Shown: positions 53,358-63,800 of the stretch, piece after piece
How positions within the stretch are numbered: the first letter of the stretch is position 1
How the letters are laid out: each line of letters begins with the position of its first letter
Assembly: GCA_000828075.3 (NCBI GenBank)
Contig: JXCB02000027.1
Span: 923,083 to 987,082, forward strand
DNA from: Tolypothrix campylonemoides VB511288
Lineage (GTDB): Bacteria > Cyanobacteriota > Cyanobacteriia > Cyanobacteriales > Nostocaceae
DNA: 64,000 bases
Direction: 5' to 3'
Position numbers and translations under genes: made by a program
The notes under the pieces: model-generated
Databases searched by the model: none
Told to the model about the DNA's origin: nothing
What the model saw: the letters and a program-made list of their open reading frames with translations, nothing else

Positions 53358-55916
53358 ATGACACCACAAGAAATAGTGATCTGGCTACAAGAACGCACGG
53401 CTTTAGGAATTCTCTCACCTGAACCCTTGAGGGCGCTCGCTCAAGTTATTGAAGAACAGGTTTTGAGTGCCAACCAACCTCTAGCTACTGAAGGGACTCC
53501 TCCAGAAGCGCTGTATATTCTCCTTACAGGTAAACTGGAAAGCGAGAGCAGCAATAAAACTAACCCAAGCTTAGCTATTGGTTTGCTCTCTGGATCAGTT
53601 ATTCACCTGCAAGAACTTCTTTTAGATCTATCAGCGCAGCGTACAATTACGACAGTCACAGAATGCCATTTGTGGGTTGTAAGAGCGGCTAAATTTCGGG
53701 AGATACTCAGCCAGTATCCTGAAATTGCTCAAGCTGTGTCTCGCCAGATGGCGCAAGAATTAGCTCAACTTACATCTGCTCTTACCTACGAACAAGAACG
53801 TTCCACAGCGTTGCGACCTTATTTAGTGACTAAAGCGCCACGTGGAATTGTGGGGACAAGTCGCTATGCTGTGCGTTTGAGACAAGAAATTCGAGAAGCA
53901 GCAGATGACCGTAAGTCAGTGTTGATTTTCGGCGAACCTGGGTTAGGAAAAGACATAATAGCAGCCTTAATCCACTTTGGTTCCAAACAGCGGCGAGAAC
54001 CAATTATTAAAATTAACTGTAGTATTCTCCAGACGAGCGGTGCTGATTTATTTGGTCGCGCCGGAGGCAAACCAGGACTACTAGAATGGTTAGGGGAAGG
54101 CAGTTTAGTTCTCAACAACATTCAAGAAACACCAAGAGAGTTGTTGCCGGCGTTAGCAACCTTGCTCAAAACGGGCAAATATACTCCCGTTAGTCGTTCG
54201 GGAGAACCAACTCCGGAGCCCCGCGTCAGCAATGCTCGTATTTTGATAGTTGCAGAAAAAACACAACCCACAATTGAACGCTGTGTTGGTCGTGTTATCA
54301 AAGTACCACCATTGCGGGTGCGAAAAGCTGATATCAAAGCACAGGTTGAATATTACATCAGTCTTTACACACGCTCCAGAGGTATTGCCCGACCGAAAGT
54401 TAGCCCAGAAGCATTGCGCCGCTTGCAGTCCTACGATTTCCCCGGCAACTTAAAAGAGTTGCAAAATCTAGTGGAACGGGCGATAGTCCAAGCTGGGGAG
54501 GCAAAAGAACTCACAGAAGAAATTTTCTGGTCAGTTGATACTAAGAAAAAGCAATTTCGGGTGAATCTGTTGAATGCTTATCCTGGTTTGCGGAAGTTTT
54601 TACGTAGTCCTTGGTGGCCTGATCGCATCAACTATGGTTTTACTTTAGCAGCGTTTGCCTTCATTGTCGGAGTGCTATTTGTTGGTCCACAAACGCGCGA
54701 TCGCAATTTCGCTTTAAATTTATTTTGGGCTTGGTGGTGGCCTTTCTTCCTCTTCGCATTTCCCTTTTTAGGTCGCGTTTGGTGTTCTATTTGTCCCTTC
54801 ATGATTTATGGGGAAATCACGCAAAAGCTATCGCAAAAGTTTTTTCCTGGAAAACTGAAACGCTGGCCCAGACAGGGAGCTGAAAAATGGGGTGGATGGT
54901 TTCTTTTTGGACTATTTACCCTCATTTTCTTATGGGAGGAACTTTGGAATTTAGAAAATACCGCCTACCTTTCTGGTTGTTTATTGTTATTAATTACTGC
55001 TGGGGCAATGATATTTTCTGCCATTTTTGAGCGGCGGTTTTGGTGTCGTTATCTCTGTCCCATTGGTGGAATGAATGGGTTATTTGCCAAACTCTCCATG
55101 ACCGAACTCCGGGCGCAACAAGGTATTTGTTCTGCCACTTGTACCACGTATCAATGCTACAAAGGTGGACCGCAAAAGGGCGAGGGGATGGAAAGTAATG
55201 GGTGTCCGTTGTACTCTCACCCAGCACAGTTGGAAGATAATCGAGACTGTGTGCTGTGCATGACTTGTCTCAAAGCTTGTCCCCATCGTTCTGTTGAATT
55301 TAATTTACGTCCGCCTGGGATTGAACTGTGGACAACTCATGTACCCCATACCTACGAAGTCGCACTGTTGTTTTTACTGTTGGGGGGAGTATTTCTCCAT
55401 CGTTTACCAGAGTTGCAATCAAGGCTCGGCTTACATCTGGATTTAACCCAATTTTTACCTCACTTAGGATTATCTTTACTGGCTCTGATTATCCCAGTAA
55501 CTATTCCTTTTTTGGCATATGGCGTGATGCAAGTCTTATATCTAAGTAACAAAGGTTTAAAATCTACTCAACAAAATCCTAAGCCGCGACGATTTGTAGA
55601 GCTTGCCTATGGCTACTTACCACTTGTATTAGGAGGAAACTTAGCTCATTATTTGCGTTTGGGTTTGGGGGAAGGAGGGCGTATTCTCCCGGTGACTTTT
55701 GCGACTTTCGGTTTAAATGGTGAACAATTACCTATATTGCTGGCTCATCCAGCAGTGATAGCCTTTTTGCAGGGAGTCACCCTGATTTTTTCAGTGCTGT
55801 TGACGGTGGTATTAACACAAAAAATTGCTCGTCAGCCCATGCGTTCCCTTTTTTGGCAACACTTGGCAACTATAGGGCTAGGTACTAGTCTATGGGCAAT
55901 TATTGTATCTAGCTAA
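53358..55916 (+). CDS. CNB domain-degenerate AAA+-membrane polyferredoxin fusion
   Basis: 852 residues. Residues 15-130 form a cyclic-nucleotide-binding-like domain. Residues about 165-400 are a sigma-54-activator-type AAA+ domain: Walker A GEPGLGKD (192-199), but Walker B is LVLNNIQE (Asp replaced by Asn), and the GAFTGA loop that contacts sigma-54 is missing. After about 410 come membrane helices with Cys motifs CSICPF and CRYLCPIGG, then CSATCTTYQC and CVLCMTCLKACPH, as in NapH/CcoG-like iron-sulfur proteins, and more helices. No C-terminal DNA-binding helix. ATG with GGGAG. Probably a membrane redox protein with a regulatory head; its role is unknown. Confidence 0.82.
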   Translation: MTPQEIVIWLQERTALGILSPEPLRALAQVIEEQVLSANQPLATEGTPPEALYILLTGKLESESSNKTNPSLAIGLLSGSVIHLQELLLDLSAQRTITTVTECHLWVVRAAKFREILSQYPEIAQAVSRQMAQELAQLTSALTYEQERSTALRPYLVTKAPRGIVGTSRYAVRLRQEIREAADDRKSVLIFGEPGLGKDIIAALIHFGSKQRREPIIKINCSILQTSGADLFGRAGGKPGLLEWLGEGSLVLNNIQETPRELLPALATLLKTGKYTPVSRSGEPTPEPRVSNARILIVAEKTQPTIERCVGRVIKVPPLRVRKADIKAQVEYYISLYTRSRGIARPKVSPEALRRLQSYDFPGNLKELQNLVERAIVQAGEAKELTEEIFWSVDTKKKQFRVNLLNAYPGLRKFLRSPWWPDRINYGFTLAAFAFIVGVLFVGPQTRDRNFALNLFWAWWWPFFLFAFPFLGRVWCSICPFMIYGEITQKLSQKFFPGKLKRWPRQGAEKWGGWFLFGLFTLIFLWEELWNLENTAYLSGCLLLLITAGAMIFSAIFERRFWCRYLCPIGGMNGLFAKLSMTELRAQQGICSATCTTYQCYKGGPQKGEGMESNGCPLYSHPAQLEDNRDCVLCMTCLKACPHRSVEFNLRPPGIELWTTHVPHTYEVALLFLLLGGVFLHRLPELQSRLGLHLDLTQFLPHLGLSLLALIIPVTIPFLAYGVMQVLYLSNKGLKSTQQNPKPRRFVELAYGYLPLVLGGNLAHYLRLGLGEGGRILPVTFATFGLNGEQLPILLAHPAVIAFLQGVTLIFSVLLTVVLTQKIARQPMRSLFWQHLATIGLGTSLWAIIVSS

Positions 55917-55992
55917 TTTATTCGTAGTCAGGGCTTAAGCGCTTACTACAAACCATTTCCCGATTACCAATTACTATTATTATGGCAATATT

Positions 55993-57174
55993 ATGGCAAG
56001 TTTTCTAGAACCACCACGATTACGCATCGGTGAAGACAGCGAAGAAGAACGACGCGCCACTTGGCTGGAACTTTTTTATGATTTGGTGTTTGTCGTTGCA
56101 GTCTCTCAACTCGCCCACTATCTTCACGATCATGTTTCGCTATCAGGAGTGTTGGGCTTTGTCGCTCTTTTTATACCCGTGTGGTGGTCTTGGATTGGCA
56201 CCACATTCTACGCCAACCGATTTGATAGCGACGACGTGACACATCGGTTGCTGACTGCTGTGCAGATGCTTGCGATCGCTGCACTAGCTGTTAATGTCCA
56301 TCACGGCTTAGGTGAAAGTTCCACTGGCTTTGCCCTTTCCTATGCTCTCGGTCGTATTGTGCTTGTCGTTGAATACGTCCGCGCAGGATGGCACATCCCC
56401 AAAGCACATCCGTTGACAACTCGTTACGCCACAGGTTTTGCAATTGCTGCTATCCTTTGGACTATATCAGCATTTCTACCGAGTCCTTGGCGGTTTGTAT
56501 TCTGGGCATTGGGACTGATCATTGACTTTGCCACACCGCTCTCGGCACGCAAGTTGATGCTAGAACTACCTCCTCACCCCTCCCACTTGCCCGAGCGTTT
56601 TGGGCTATTTACAATTATTGTATTAGGCGAAGCGATCGTCGCTGTGGTTCAGGGAGTTTCCGAGCAGAAATGGGATGTTTTGACTGTGATTTCTGCTGTG
56701 TTCGGATTGGGTATTGCTTTGAGCATATGGTGGGTCTATTTTGATAACCTTGGTGGCACACCTATTCAGAGGGCACGGACAGAGGGAAGAGCGGTCATTC
56801 TGAATATATGGCTTTACACCCATCTACCCCTCGTAATTGGCATTGCTGCTTCTGGAGTCGCTGTGGAACTTGTATTGATGAGCAAGCCAATGCTAGCACT
56901 ACCCGATGCCGTTCGTTGGCTGCTTTGTGGCTCTGTTGCGTTGTGCTACCTCGCTTTAGCTATTCTCCACCGCCTTGGGGTCATCCTCTACTGTAAAATG
57001 CGTACCAAGTATAGAGTTGGGGCAGCGGTTGTTTTGCTTGCGATCGCCATTTTTGGCAAAGGTTTATTACCTGTTGCCGTCATTGGGCTTGTCGCCCTAG
57101 TTTGTGCTGTACAAGTTGTACAAGATGTGTCTCAAAGTCGTCCTACAACCCGCTTAGTTGACCCAGAAATTTAG
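55993..57174 (+). CDS. Low temperature requirement protein A (LtrA) family
   Basis: 393 residues, about ten membrane helices. Family signature at the start: EERRATWLELFYDLVFVVAVSQLAHYL. Also FGLFTIIVLGEAIVAVVQG. LtrA was found in Listeria as needed for growth at low temperature; biochemical function is unknown. It follows the fusion protein by 76 bp in the same direction. Confidence 0.9.
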   Translation: MASFLEPPRLRIGEDSEEERRATWLELFYDLVFVVAVSQLAHYLHDHVSLSGVLGFVALFIPVWWSWIGTTFYANRFDSDDVTHRLLTAVQMLAIAALAVNVHHGLGESSTGFALSYALGRIVLVVEYVRAGWHIPKAHPLTTRYATGFAIAAILWTISAFLPSPWRFVFWALGLIIDFATPLSARKLMLELPPHPSHLPERFGLFTIIVLGEAIVAVVQGVSEQKWDVLTVISAVFGLGIALSIWWVYFDNLGGTPIQRARTEGRAVILNIWLYTHLPLVIGIAASGVAVELVLMSKPMLALPDAVRWLLCGSVALCYLALAILHRLGVILYCKMRTKYRVGAAVVLLAIAIFGKGLLPVAVIGLVALVCAVQVVQDVSQSRPTTRLVDPEI

Positions 57175-57296
57175 CTTCAAGTATTTGATAAAAATGAGTC
57201 GCAGCACCAGCCCCCGATTTCGGCATGGATGCGGCTTTTTTGCTTAAAATGGGTAGTAATACCCAATGATGAGCGGCGTTGAGCTAACAATTAAGT

Positions 57297-57908
57297 ATGA
57301 GTGAGCCTATGAAAGATATGATCACTGTGTACATTTGGCTTCCTAAGGAGTTCTTAGGACACGCTTCAATGCAAGTAGGCGAAGATACTTATATAAGCTT
57401 TTGGCCTAACAAAGAAGTTTTAAATCGCTCATCAAGTGATATTCGTAAAAATATAATTAATGATAAAAATAATAACATTAATTACTTGTTATTTCAGCAC
57501 TTAAATCAGATAAAAAGTGAGAGTTACGAACAAGATTGTTTGGTTTTAGGTAAAAATGGCTCTAAAAGAGAGGCAGACTGTATAGTTGAGTTATTGAACC
57601 TTCCTCAAGAGCCTATCAAAATATTTTGGAGAGAATTTCAAACTCAGCAACTTTCCTACCATTTGATAAAAAGGAACTGTTCTTCAGTCGTTGCAGAAGC
57701 TATAAATGAAGGTTGGAAAGCTTATGTTTCTGCAGTTAAAAAAACAGTAAATCATTTTTTAGGAGATTTTGAAACCGTAACAGAATATGAAAAGGATTTT
57801 GAAGCTTTAAGCTTCACTACAGCTGCATTAAATTTAGGTAGATTGCTTTTTTGGTCTCCAAAACAAGTTTTACTTTATGCACAAATGGTTAAAAGATTAA
57901 CAGATTGA
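57297..57908 (+). CDS. AT-rich unknown protein, possible papain-like fold
   Basis: 203 residues. Visible points: a His in LGHASMQVGEDTYISFWPN near residue 22, and a Cys in LIKRNCSSVVAEAINEG near residue 127. A His-then-Cys order with this kind of context recalls permuted NlpC/P60- or PPPDE-like cysteine peptidases, but this is a guess. The C-terminus may have a weak hydrophobic helix. Base composition is clearly more AT-rich than LtrA upstream, suggesting transfer. A 270-bp gap follows without gene. Confidence 0.7.
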   Translation: MSEPMKDMITVYIWLPKEFLGHASMQVGEDTYISFWPNKEVLNRSSSDIRKNIINDKNNNINYLLFQHLNQIKSESYEQDCLVLGKNGSKREADCIVELLNLPQEPIKIFWREFQTQQLSYHLIKRNCSSVVAEAINEGWKAYVSAVKKTVNHFLGDFETVTEYEKDFEALSFTTAALNLGRLLFWSPKQVLLYAQMVKRLTD

Positions 57909-58177
57909 GCATAAAGCGAAACCCAGCCTATAAAATTTCATTGCTCTCAATATAGGGCATATAATTCCACAAAGGGTTATTATTTTAGCTAAAGCTTTCA
58001 TATAAGCAGTTAAAAAAATTCCAGCGATACAAACATAATTGACGTTCACCTTGTTTGTAAAAGTGCCATCACATTTGAAACTATCGTGTTGTCAGCTACA
58101 GTTTTGCCAGACATAAATAGGCAAGAATAGGAAGAAATGTCCAATAATGCAGCTTTTCCTGTAAGTCATGCTGCCAC

Positions 58178-59869
58178 ATGAAACCTCGAATTATTGTCTG
58201 TGGCTTAAGCCGCACCGGATATAAAATCTTTCGTTTGTTGCGACAACAAGGGGCGTTAGTCGTCGGCATTCATCATCAACCCATCCCAGGGGAATCAGCA
58301 GGAGATGTGATTGTCGGCGTACTGCACGCAGCTAGTACCCTAACAGCAGCAGGAATTCAGCAGGCGCACACTTTGGTGATTGCTGGACCTGACGATGAAC
58401 TGAATTTGTCAATCATGATGCAAGCGCGGGTGTTGAATCCGCGAATTCGGATTATCAACCGCTTTTTTAATACAAATTTGGGCGATCGCCTCGATCAAAC
58501 TGTACCCAACCACTTGAGTATGAGTGTTGCTGGTTTGGCAGCACCTGTCTTCACCTTTGCAGCTTTAGGAAACCAAGCAATTGGACAAATCAAGCTTTTC
58601 AAACAAACTTGGCCAATCCACGAAGAATATATAGATGAAAATCATCCGTGGCTAGGTCGCAAGCTGGTTGATTTGTGGAATGACCGTTCGCGGATGCTCA
58701 TTTACTATATGCCAATCAAGGGTGAGATTGATTTGGTAGCGGCGGTGTTGTCTGGACAAGAGTTAAAGGTGGGCGATCGCCTGATCGTTGGTACTCAACC
58801 CCGTGTCCGTTCCATCCGCAAATCCCTAATTGCAAAACTTTTGAAAGTCCTGACCAATTTGCGGCAGTTTAAGAAACACGCGGAATCAGTGGTGGCAATG
58901 TCTATTGTGCTGTTTGTCATTGTTGTGATTGCCACACTCACCTACACTTCTACTAATACGAATATTTCTATTGTTGATGCCTTATATTTTGCAGTAGGCA
59001 TGATTACGGGAGCAGGTGGTAATGATAAAGTGGTAGAAAACGCTCCTGCCAGCATTAAATTATTTACCGTTCTCATGATGCTCGTTGGGGCTGCCGTGAT
59101 TGGTCTATTGTACGCATTGCTCAATGATTTTGTTTTAGGCAGTCGCTTCAAGCAATTTTGGGATGCAGCACGAGTCCCGCACCGCCATCACTACATCGTT
59201 TGTGGCTTGAGCGGCATAGGTATAAAAATTGTCCAACAACTCTATGCTAGCGGACATGAAGTGGTCGTCATTGAACGCGATTCTAACAACAAATATGTCA
59301 ACACTGCCCGTGGAGTCGGTATTCCCGTTGTTTATGCTGATGCTAGCTTTTCAGCCACACTCAAAGTCGCTAATTTAGAATCTGCTGCAGCAGTGCTTGC
59401 CGTCACAGGGAACGACGCAACTAACTTAGAGATTGCCCTCAAGGCAAAATGCATGACACCCAAAGTGCCAGTAATAGTCCATTACGCAGAACCGGATTTT
59501 GCTCGTATGGCGCAACAGGTGTTTGACTTCGAGGCGGTTCTGAGTCCTGCTGAACTCGCAGCCCCAGCCTTTGCCGCTGCTGCACTTGGTGGAGAAATAC
59601 TCGGTAACGGCATCACAGCAGATAGTCTCTGGGTCGCTTTTGCAACTTTGATTACAGCCTCACATCCCTTCTGCGGTCAGCAGGTGAAAGATGTTGCCAT
59701 GTCCGCTGATTTTGTGCCTTTGTACTTAGAAACTAATAGCCAAACCATCCACGGTTGGGATTTACTGGAAACAAGCCTGAGTGCTGGGGATGTGTTGTAT
59801 TTGACTATGCCAGCAACACGATTGTATCAGTTGTGGCGTAGTGCGCCGCCGCAGCTGATGGCGAGTTAG
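58178..59869 (+). CDS. Two-RCK (TrkA-N) channel-like membrane protein
   Basis: 563 residues. An N-terminal RCK/TrkA-N domain (IIVCGLSRTGYKIFRLL, about 1-225) is followed by two membrane helices (about 245-320) around a pore-like segment VGMITGAGGND, then a second RCK domain (YIVCGLSGIGIKIVQQLYASGHEVVVIERD, 340-560). The canonical TVGYG filter is not seen, so ion choice is uncertain. Probably regulates ion flux by nucleotide binding. ATG start. Confidence 0.83.
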   Translation: MKPRIIVCGLSRTGYKIFRLLRQQGALVVGIHHQPIPGESAGDVIVGVLHAASTLTAAGIQQAHTLVIAGPDDELNLSIMMQARVLNPRIRIINRFFNTNLGDRLDQTVPNHLSMSVAGLAAPVFTFAALGNQAIGQIKLFKQTWPIHEEYIDENHPWLGRKLVDLWNDRSRMLIYYMPIKGEIDLVAAVLSGQELKVGDRLIVGTQPRVRSIRKSLIAKLLKVLTNLRQFKKHAESVVAMSIVLFVIVVIATLTYTSTNTNISIVDALYFAVGMITGAGGNDKVVENAPASIKLFTVLMMLVGAAVIGLLYALLNDFVLGSRFKQFWDAARVPHRHHYIVCGLSGIGIKIVQQLYASGHEVVVIERDSNNKYVNTARGVGIPVVYADASFSATLKVANLESAAAVLAVTGNDATNLEIALKAKCMTPKVPVIVHYAEPDFARMAQQVFDFEAVLSPAELAAPAFAAAALGGEILGNGITADSLWVAFATLITASHPFCGQQVKDVAMSADFVPLYLETNSQTIHGWDLLETSLSAGDVLYLTMPATRLYQLWRSAPPQLMAS

Positions 59870-60037
59870 GGGCTAATATTACAGTAACTTTGAAAACACT
59901 CACTCAAATTATCAACGTAAGAAACACCTAAAACCGCTAAAGATTAATAGGCAACACCAGTAAATTTAACGAAGCTACGTGTAAAAACATTGTTTTATAA
60001 CTGAGCAATCTAGCGTCACGATTTGTGAGGGTTAGGG

Positions 60038-60817
60038 ATGCAGAAGTTATGGGACTGGCTGATAGTAGGTTCACTAACATTAGGAGTAGGTGTAACAACA
60101 TCCTTTTTTATCTCAGGGGGTAAGACAAATAGCGCTTTGCTAGGAAGCAGCACAGGAGCGGTTCTGGGAGCAGCTATTTCGACTATAAGACAGGAAAAGA
60201 AGCAACGGGATACACTGATTCGGCTGAAGCAGCTAGAGGAGCGGGTAGCCAAACAAGACGAGTGGGAAGAGTTAAATGCAAAACTCCCAAACCTGAAAGC
60301 ACAGGTGACTGAACTACGAAAGGAGCAACAAGAGCTAGCAAAACTTGAAGGGCAATTTGTTCAAAAGCAAGCACAATTACAGCTCCTTGAGCAGAGACTG
60401 ACAACCCTCAATCAGCAAAGGGAAGAACTAGAGCGACGAATTGCCACTATTAATCAACAACAACCTAATTTGTCTACCTTGGAACAACTGCAAGTGCAAA
60501 TTGAGCAGTCCAGGCTTGATAAAAGTGGGTTGGAAGGACAAATTAATGCTCTGCGTTCTCAGATTGAGTCTTTAGAAGCACAAAAGCGATCGCTCCTCCA
60601 TGTTGAGTCTGAATTTGCTGCTAAAAAAGCACAGTTAGAGTTAGTTAATAAACAAATTCAAGAGCTACAAACTAAATCTCAGCAACTAGAACAACGAGCA
60701 GCTGAACTAGAACAACCTTTGGAAAAGATACGTGCCAAGCCGTCGCCAAGGGCGATGAAGCAGATTGAGGCGAAGTTGCAGGCATGGGCGATCAAGGTGC
60801 AGATTTGTGCTTCTTAG
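60038..60817 (+). CDS. Membrane-anchored coiled-coil protein, unknown function
   Basis: 259 residues. An N-terminal hydrophobic region (LIVGSLTLGVGVTTSFFISGG, and GSSTGAVLGAAIS) probably anchors it. Residues 50-235 form a long, Gln/Glu/Leu-rich coiled coil with heptad-like repeats. No catalytic motif. It precedes the kinase-helicase gene by 71 bp in the same direction and might be linked to it, but composition gives no further clue. Confidence 0.7.
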   Translation: MQKLWDWLIVGSLTLGVGVTTSFFISGGKTNSALLGSSTGAVLGAAISTIRQEKKQRDTLIRLKQLEERVAKQDEWEELNAKLPNLKAQVTELRKEQQELAKLEGQFVQKQAQLQLLEQRLTTLNQQREELERRIATINQQQPNLSTLEQLQVQIEQSRLDKSGLEGQINALRSQIESLEAQKRSLLHVESEFAAKKAQLELVNKQIQELQTKSQQLEQRAAELEQPLEKIRAKPSPRAMKQIEAKLQAWAIKVQICAS

Positions 60818-60888
60818 TCTAGAGTACAGTGAATAGCTCATTGGTTATTTCAGGGAGATCCTGATTTTAAATACAAGGAAAATTAATC

Positions 60889-63800
60889 ATGTCTATTTCT
60901 CTCATAGATGAAATATTTGGTGGAAAATATGATATTAAAGGAAAAATTGGAGAAGGTGGCAGTGGTATTGTTTATTTAGCTAAAAAGTTAAACTCTACCG
61001 AACGCTATGCCATTAAAACACTTTCTACTGAAGAAGAAAATGCCATTAAACTTCTAGAGAGAGAAACCCAGAATTTAAAGCGTTTAAATCATCAGAACAT
61101 AGTTAGATTTATAGAATAAGGTTATGAAGATCGTCATAAATTGGTTTATTTAGTATTAGACTTTTTAGATGGTCAAAACATTAAAGACTATTTTGATAGT
61201 GGTATTGATTTAAAAACTCAACTAGATATATTCTTACAAATTCTTGATGGCATTAGTCACGCTCATTCCAAATATATTATTCATAGAGATATTAAACCAG
61301 ATAATATCAAAATTGTTGATAGGGATGAGAAGCCCGTAGCAAAAGTTTTGGATTTTGGGATAGCAATTATCACTACAACCATTCTAACTAATACGATTAG
61401 AAGCTATCATACTCCTCTATTTTCAGCACCCGAACAAATTAATCTTGAAGGAGTTTCTATAGACTCTGATGTTTACTCTCTGGGTCTGACATTTTTATAC
61501 TTGTTATCATCTCAACAAGGTAAAAATGATTTTCAAGAAGAACGAGATAAAACTGTCCTTTATAAGTCTGCCGAGGAGACATTAGCTAATTCTAATGCTT
61601 CATTTGTAGTAGACATTCTCAAAAAAGTTACAGACAAAAATAGGGAAAAACGACCTAAAATTGATGAAATTAGAAAGCTAATTGCTAATCTAAAAGAAGA
61701 ATTATCTGAAAAAATGACTGTAATATTTACCATAACACCTCAATTTCAAGAACAAATATCAGACAAATATAAATTTCAACAACAACCTTTAAAAATTAAA
61801 AATCATATTGATTCTGAATTAAAAGCTGATTCAGGAGTTCTGTATATAAAAAAGAGTCCAAAGCAAAACAGAGAAGATAGATTAACTGTTGAAATACTCA
61901 TAGAACCTTTATCCAAACTTTATTATGGTTTTATTAACAGTAATGCTCCTAATGAAATCGTTTTGTATAATGCTCCTAATTTTACCAATTTTAAAGCACA
62001 GGAAATTATTATTGAAAATGGAGTGTCTATTAAAGTAGAACCCATTGTTCATGTTGGTTCTAGCCCTAAAAGAAAAACTGACTTGACTGAGTTAGTTAAT
62101 CTACTTTTGCAAAAAGAGCAACAAGTTCAAAATGGAATTGAAGATAATAAAGCACTAGCATTGACTTTTGAACAATGGCAAGCTGTCATTGACATTGAGA
62201 AACAAATTATTAGCGATAGGAAACAAGTTTTTCAATACCAACAAAAATATTATGACAACCAAAGGCAAATCGTTATTCTAACTTTAGAAGATCCCATATC
62301 TATTGAACAGTTTGATAAAATTACATCTCCAGCATTGGATGTTACAATTTCCGTAAAGAGATCATCCCGGTCTAATCTAGAAAGAACGGTACAATGGGCG
62401 CTCGGTAAAATCGTTGATGGGGAAAGGTCGAGTAATGGTGAATTAATTCAAAAACTGCATATTAGTATCGGTGACTTTTGCGAGCCTGAAGTTATAGATT
62501 CTATACTGGAGAAGGGAAAAATTGAAACCAATTTCAAAGCTCAAGAGTCTGAAGTGGAGCGCAGACGTAAAGCTTTGAGAGAAATTCGATATGGTGATTG
62601 TGAAAATGCTGAATTATGTAAAGTGATAGTCGCTCCAGCAAATGTTCAACAAATTGAACTTTTATTGATTCGGCGATTTTTCAATGAAGATCTTGATGAT
62701 TCACAGCAACTTGCTGTATGTAAAGCTCTTGCAACTGAAGATATTTTTCTCATTCAAGGGCCACCAGGTACAGGAAAAACTTCTGTTATTACTGAAATTA
62801 TCTTGCAAATTCTTGATAAATATCCCAACGATAAAATTTTAATTTCATCTCAATCTAATGTAGCTGTAGATAACGTACTAACTAAACTGTCTGGTGTTCC
62901 AAGTAAGGAAATTAAATGTGTGAGAATTGGGCGGGAAGAAAAAATTGAAGAACATGCTAGACAATTTGAAATAGAAAAAGCTATTTTGAATTGGCAAAAG
63001 TCAATTCAATCTAAATCGTTAGCATATTGGGAAAAATATCAGCAACACAATGAGCAACTCTTATCAGGTGTAAAAAAGATTTCTAATATAGAAGAAATTA
63101 GAGAACACAGCCATAAATTACAAATATTGGCTAAGAGCCTAACACAAGTGATTGAAAGATTGAACTCTGAATTAATTATTTCTAAAGAACATCATGCTTC
63201 TCAAGAATTTTCTGATATTGCTTTAGAAAAAATTTATGAAAAAACGTTGTTAGAGCAGAAAGTTTTAGAAGCCATAGAAAAATATGTTACTAAATTTGGA
63301 ATAGAATATCCTGAACATAAACAACTTAATGCTTGGATTAATGAAGAATACAAAGTGGTACAAGAAATTTTAGGTAATAATCGAGAAAACTATGAAAAAT
63401 ATATTAATTTACAAAAATTACATGAAGATTGGAATGAAAAACTTAAAAGAAAGCAACAGGATTTAATCTCCTTTTTTATGGAAGGTGTAAATGTACTTGG
63501 GGCAACTTGTCTAGGTGTTGCTAATTTTAAAGATCGTAACTTTGATTGGGTAATTGTTGATGAAGCTGGACGTTCAACTGCTCCGGAAACTTTCGTTCCA
63601 ATGTCAAAAGGGAAAAAAATAATACTGGTGGGAGATCATCGACAATTACCACCAATCATCGATCAGGAATTACAAGAAAGAGCTTTGAATGAAAAAGAAA
63701 TTCAAAAAAGAGTTCTCGAAATTAGCTTGTTTGAATATCTTTATGAAAATTTACCAAAGACTAATAAAATCACTCTTAATCATCAATATAGAATGCACCC

